Position numbers and translations under genes: made by a program
Part shown: positions 62,392 to 64,000 of the stretch, piece after piece
Layout of the letters: each line of letters starts with the position of its first letter
Position numbering within the stretch: position 1 is the stretch's first letter
The notes under the pieces: generated by a model
Told to the model about the DNA's origin: nothing
The model's input: the letters and a program-made list of their open reading frames with translations, nothing else
Database searches by the model: none
Assembly: GCA_964019655.1 (NCBI GenBank)
Contig: CAXHTR010000004.1
Coordinates: 248,001-312,000, forward strand
Length of the DNA stretch: 64,000 bases
Origin: Perkinsela sp. pyNocScin1
Lineage: Eukaryota; Euglenozoa; Kinetoplastea; Prokinetoplastida; Perkinselidae
Reading direction: 5' to 3'

Positions 62392-62959
62392 ATGCGGGAC
62401 TCTGAGGCTTTCCAAAGCGTGAAGTTTTTCACAGCCCTCTATCGAGAGTTTGATAGATTTCAGTATTTTTACCTACACTTCGAGCTCCAAAAAGTTACCT
62501 CTTCAAATACTGATTACTTGACGTCCACAAGTCAGTTGTGCTTCGATAAAACAGTTCCACTTAGCCACAAAGCCAATGTTTCCATACGATGAATTTTCTC
62601 GTGCATTCAGCATATTGCAAGATATGCATTTCTGCCATGTCAGGATGGTCGTGCAGACGGGGCGTATGATTTATCATTTCTCAATCTCGAGGGCTTTGAA
62701 TTCGATCCCCATGTTGTTGAGTAGCATCCAGTTACTCTGCATCGTTACTTATGCGTGCTTACAAATGCTGATGAATCTCTAGTTGATCATGCACAGCTTT
62801 TACAAAGAATTGTGCATAGCGCTTCATCATGTTTCGCAAGAGGTAAATGCTCCTGCATACCGAGCCGCGTCTCAATACATCAGTATAGCGAGCTTTGACA
62901 ATCATTTTAAACTAAAAAGTCAATCTTTCACCTTTGATTATTCCCAAATTCTTTTGTAG
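62392..62959 (+). CDS. Unknown gene with two short introns and one in-frame TAG
   Basis: ATG at 62392 (MRDSEAFQSVKFFTALYREF). Candidate intron 1, 62578-62610 (33 bp, GTTTCC...TTCAG), removes a TGA and joins SHKAN to HIARYAFLPCQDGRAD. Candidate intron 2, 62843-62888 (46 bp, GTAAAT...TATAG), joins SASSCFAR to ASFDNHFKLKSQSFTFDYSQ. Between them an in-frame TAG at 62722-62724 splits FEFDPHVVE and HPVTLHRYLCVLTN; I found no intron that removes it. About 162 residues counting the stop as one. No family recognised. Ends in TAG 9 bp before the next start. The TAG is conserved in both arms. Confidence 0.5.
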
Positions 62960-62968
62960 ATAGTATAT

Positions 62969-63400
62969 ATGATCGTAGCGGATTTGAAAGAAAATCAAGC
63001 AAAGGTGGCCATGAAAGGCAAAGAGTTTGCCGGGAAATACTACAAGATTTTTGACGAAACCACCCCAGAAGAGCGCATGACAAAGCTTACTGAGCTATAC
63101 GTAGAGGGTGGTAGCTCGATTTACTGGAACGGGCATAGCAGTGAGAATGCTGGAGGAGCAAACAAGTTTTTAGGCCTTGTTCTTGCTCTAATGCCATCGA
63201 CGAAGCACCAAATCACGTCCATTGATGCGCAAGCGCTTCCAGGATGTTGCAGTGCAGACTTCTTTATAATCACAATCATCGGCAAATGCATGTACAACAA
63301 CGAAATTGCTCGCTCGTTTTTTCATACGCTTGTTGTCAGACAACATGAAAACAAGCACTACATTCTGGAAGATGATTTCCGATGGCTCGCTGATCGCTAA
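62969..63400 (+). CDS. NTF2-like nuclear transport protein (p15/NXT or NTF2 type)
   Basis: 143 aa, ATG at 62969, ends in TAA. One NTF2 fold over nearly the whole length: FAGKYYKIFDE, RMTKLTELYVEGGSSIYWNG, a central helix and strand (FLGLVLALMPSTKHQITSID, the 'lP..kH.itsiD.Q' region of NTF2), then ADFFIITIIGKCMYNNEIAR and SFFHTLVVRQ...YILEDDFRWL. NTF2 carries Ran-GDP into the nucleus; the related p15/NXT1 (Mtr2 in function) pairs with Mex67. Length and sequence fit either. Mex67 is 30 kb away in the same window. A pyrimidine-rich stretch ending TTTTGTAG lies just before the start. Confidence 0.8.
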   Translation: MIVADLKENQAKVAMKGKEFAGKYYKIFDETTPEERMTKLTELYVEGGSSIYWNGHSSENAGGANKFLGLVLALMPSTKHQITSIDAQALPGCCSADFFIITIIGKCMYNNEIARSFFHTLVVRQHENKHYILEDDFRWLADR

Positions 63401-63628
63401 TGAAAAAAATAACGTTATTTTATTCACCATCAAGTTACCCTTAGTTTTGATTTTCAACCTAAAAATATGATATTTTCAAGTGTAGCGTAACACCTCAAAT
63501 GCAACACCTTTTTTACCTTCAAATGAAACTTTTGTAGCTTAAAATGCAACGAATTTGTGTCAAAAATGCAACAAGCGGGAAGAAAAGTGTGAAATGGGCC
63601 AAGCGGTGGGCATGGTCCGGCGTGTTCA

Positions 63629-63981
63629 ATGCCTGTAATCATGGAAAGGCACAGCGCCGCAGGTGGGCCCGGGGCAGGAACGGCCCCGAATTCAGCATTA
63701 AAGAACTATGAAATCTGCTCAATCAATATTATTCTGATACTCGACGAAGTTTTGCTTCACTATGGAAATGCAACTTATTACCCCCAAAAAATGCAAAATT
63801 GTACTCACATAACTGCAGTGATGGCAGCGCAGGACACATGCGCTTCAAGCTCACCGGCCACTGAATTAAGGCTGTGATCGATGAAAATGGTAATCGGTAC
63901 CCAAACGAGTATATGATTCTCTTCGAAAATGGCATGCGATTTCAACGTGGGATCAGTTCTGACGAGGATGACAACTTCTGA
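63629..63981 (+). CDS. Unknown small gene, right-arm copy
   Basis: The ATG at 63629 opens MPVIMERHSAAGGPGAGTAP and runs to a TAG at 63,875. The 3' part is clearly coding in another frame: IKAVIDENGNRYPNEYMILF, then ENGMRFQRGISSDEDDNF and TGA (acidic tail). The two can be joined by removing about 53 bp from GTGATG to AATTAAG (63,818-63,870), or the second frame can be extended upstream as MRFKLTGH-stop-IKA with an in-frame TGA. I cannot decide between an intron and a broken gene. No family recognised. Confidence 0.4.
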
Positions 63982-64000
63982 TAGGGAAATCTGCCATTGA

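Larger units (their letters stand above)
61800..64000 (+). repeat. Right arm of large inverted repeat (2201 bp, continues past window)
   Basis: Inverted partner of 54348-56548. The bromodomain gene crosses its inner edge uninterrupted, so this arm is probably in the original location. The spacer between arms is 5251 bp of unique sequence. Confidence 0.95.

Noticed and set aside
62940-62968. Trans-splice acceptor (pyrimidine tract, then AG) before the NTF2-like start, hinting at polycistronic transcription
   Set aside because: A single weak example, and no spliced-leader gene is visible in the window.
1-64000. Bacterial origin of the window, suggested by IS30-type transposases
   Set aside because: Separase, NOP58, Mex67, NTF2-like, TCF25 and bromodomain proteins are eukaryotic, and short introns are present.
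1-64000. tRNA, rRNA or CRISPR-like arrays
   Set aside because: No cloverleaf-type T-arm context, no rRNA words, and no regularly spaced identical repeats with unique spacers were seen by eye.

Overview
The window is nuclear DNA of a microbial eukaryote (protist). The recognisable proteins are separase, NOP58, an ER-type Hsp70 (HYOU1/GRP170), the mRNA exporter Mex67/TAP, NTF2/p15-like proteins, TCF25/Rqc1, a bromodomain protein, RING-H2 proteins and many leucine-rich-repeat (LRR) proteins. There are no ribosome-binding sites or operons of bacterial type. Several reading frames are restored by removing GT...AG segments of only 33-51 bp, which I read as very short spliceosomal introns. I cannot name the lineage.

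Layout. 1-4.9 kb: putative transposon with an IS30-type DDE transposase and three small ORFs, flanked by 'TTTCTTGACCGG' repeats. 6-7.7 kb: separase. 8-11.1 kb: decayed NOP58 joined in frame to a decayed HYOU1. 11.2-11.8 kb: unknown gene with a 41-bp intron. 12-16.5 kb: relics of an unknown family, of a short 'RGCT' domain family and of an LRR gene. 16.8-23 kb: a 2.2-kb repeat, a second IS30-type transposase with a hAT-like MITE at its 5' side, and a second MITE. 23-24.8 kb: zinc-finger gene and a 700-bp repeat. 24.8-30 kb: nearly empty, with a hAT transposase relic. 30-35.3 kb: LRR relic, intact Mex67, intact 420-aa LRR gene, truncated LRR gene. 35.3-37.8 kb: another copy of the 2.2-kb repeat. 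38-47 kb: AT-hook protein, LRR genes, three RING genes or relics, and an IS30-type HTH remnant. 47.6-54.1 kb: cluster of RGCT-domain genes surrounding a broken TCF25. 54.3-64 kb: two arms of an inverted repeat (2201 bp each, continuing past the window end), each with an NTF2-like gene, a three-exon unknown gene, all or part of a bromodomain gene and a fourth unknown gene, around a 5.25-kb centre with LRR genes.

Overall this is an accessory, recombination-rich region. Intact genes (separase, Mex67, NTF2-like, two LRR genes, RING genes) lie among fragments of housekeeping genes, duplicated blocks and several kinds of DNA transposon. Recurrent motifs are LRR genes cut just after their N-terminal cap, repeats inserted into genes, and chimeric joins at short homologies. 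Mex67 and the NTF2-like proteins would be expected to act together in nuclear transport; the other genes show no evident shared pathway.
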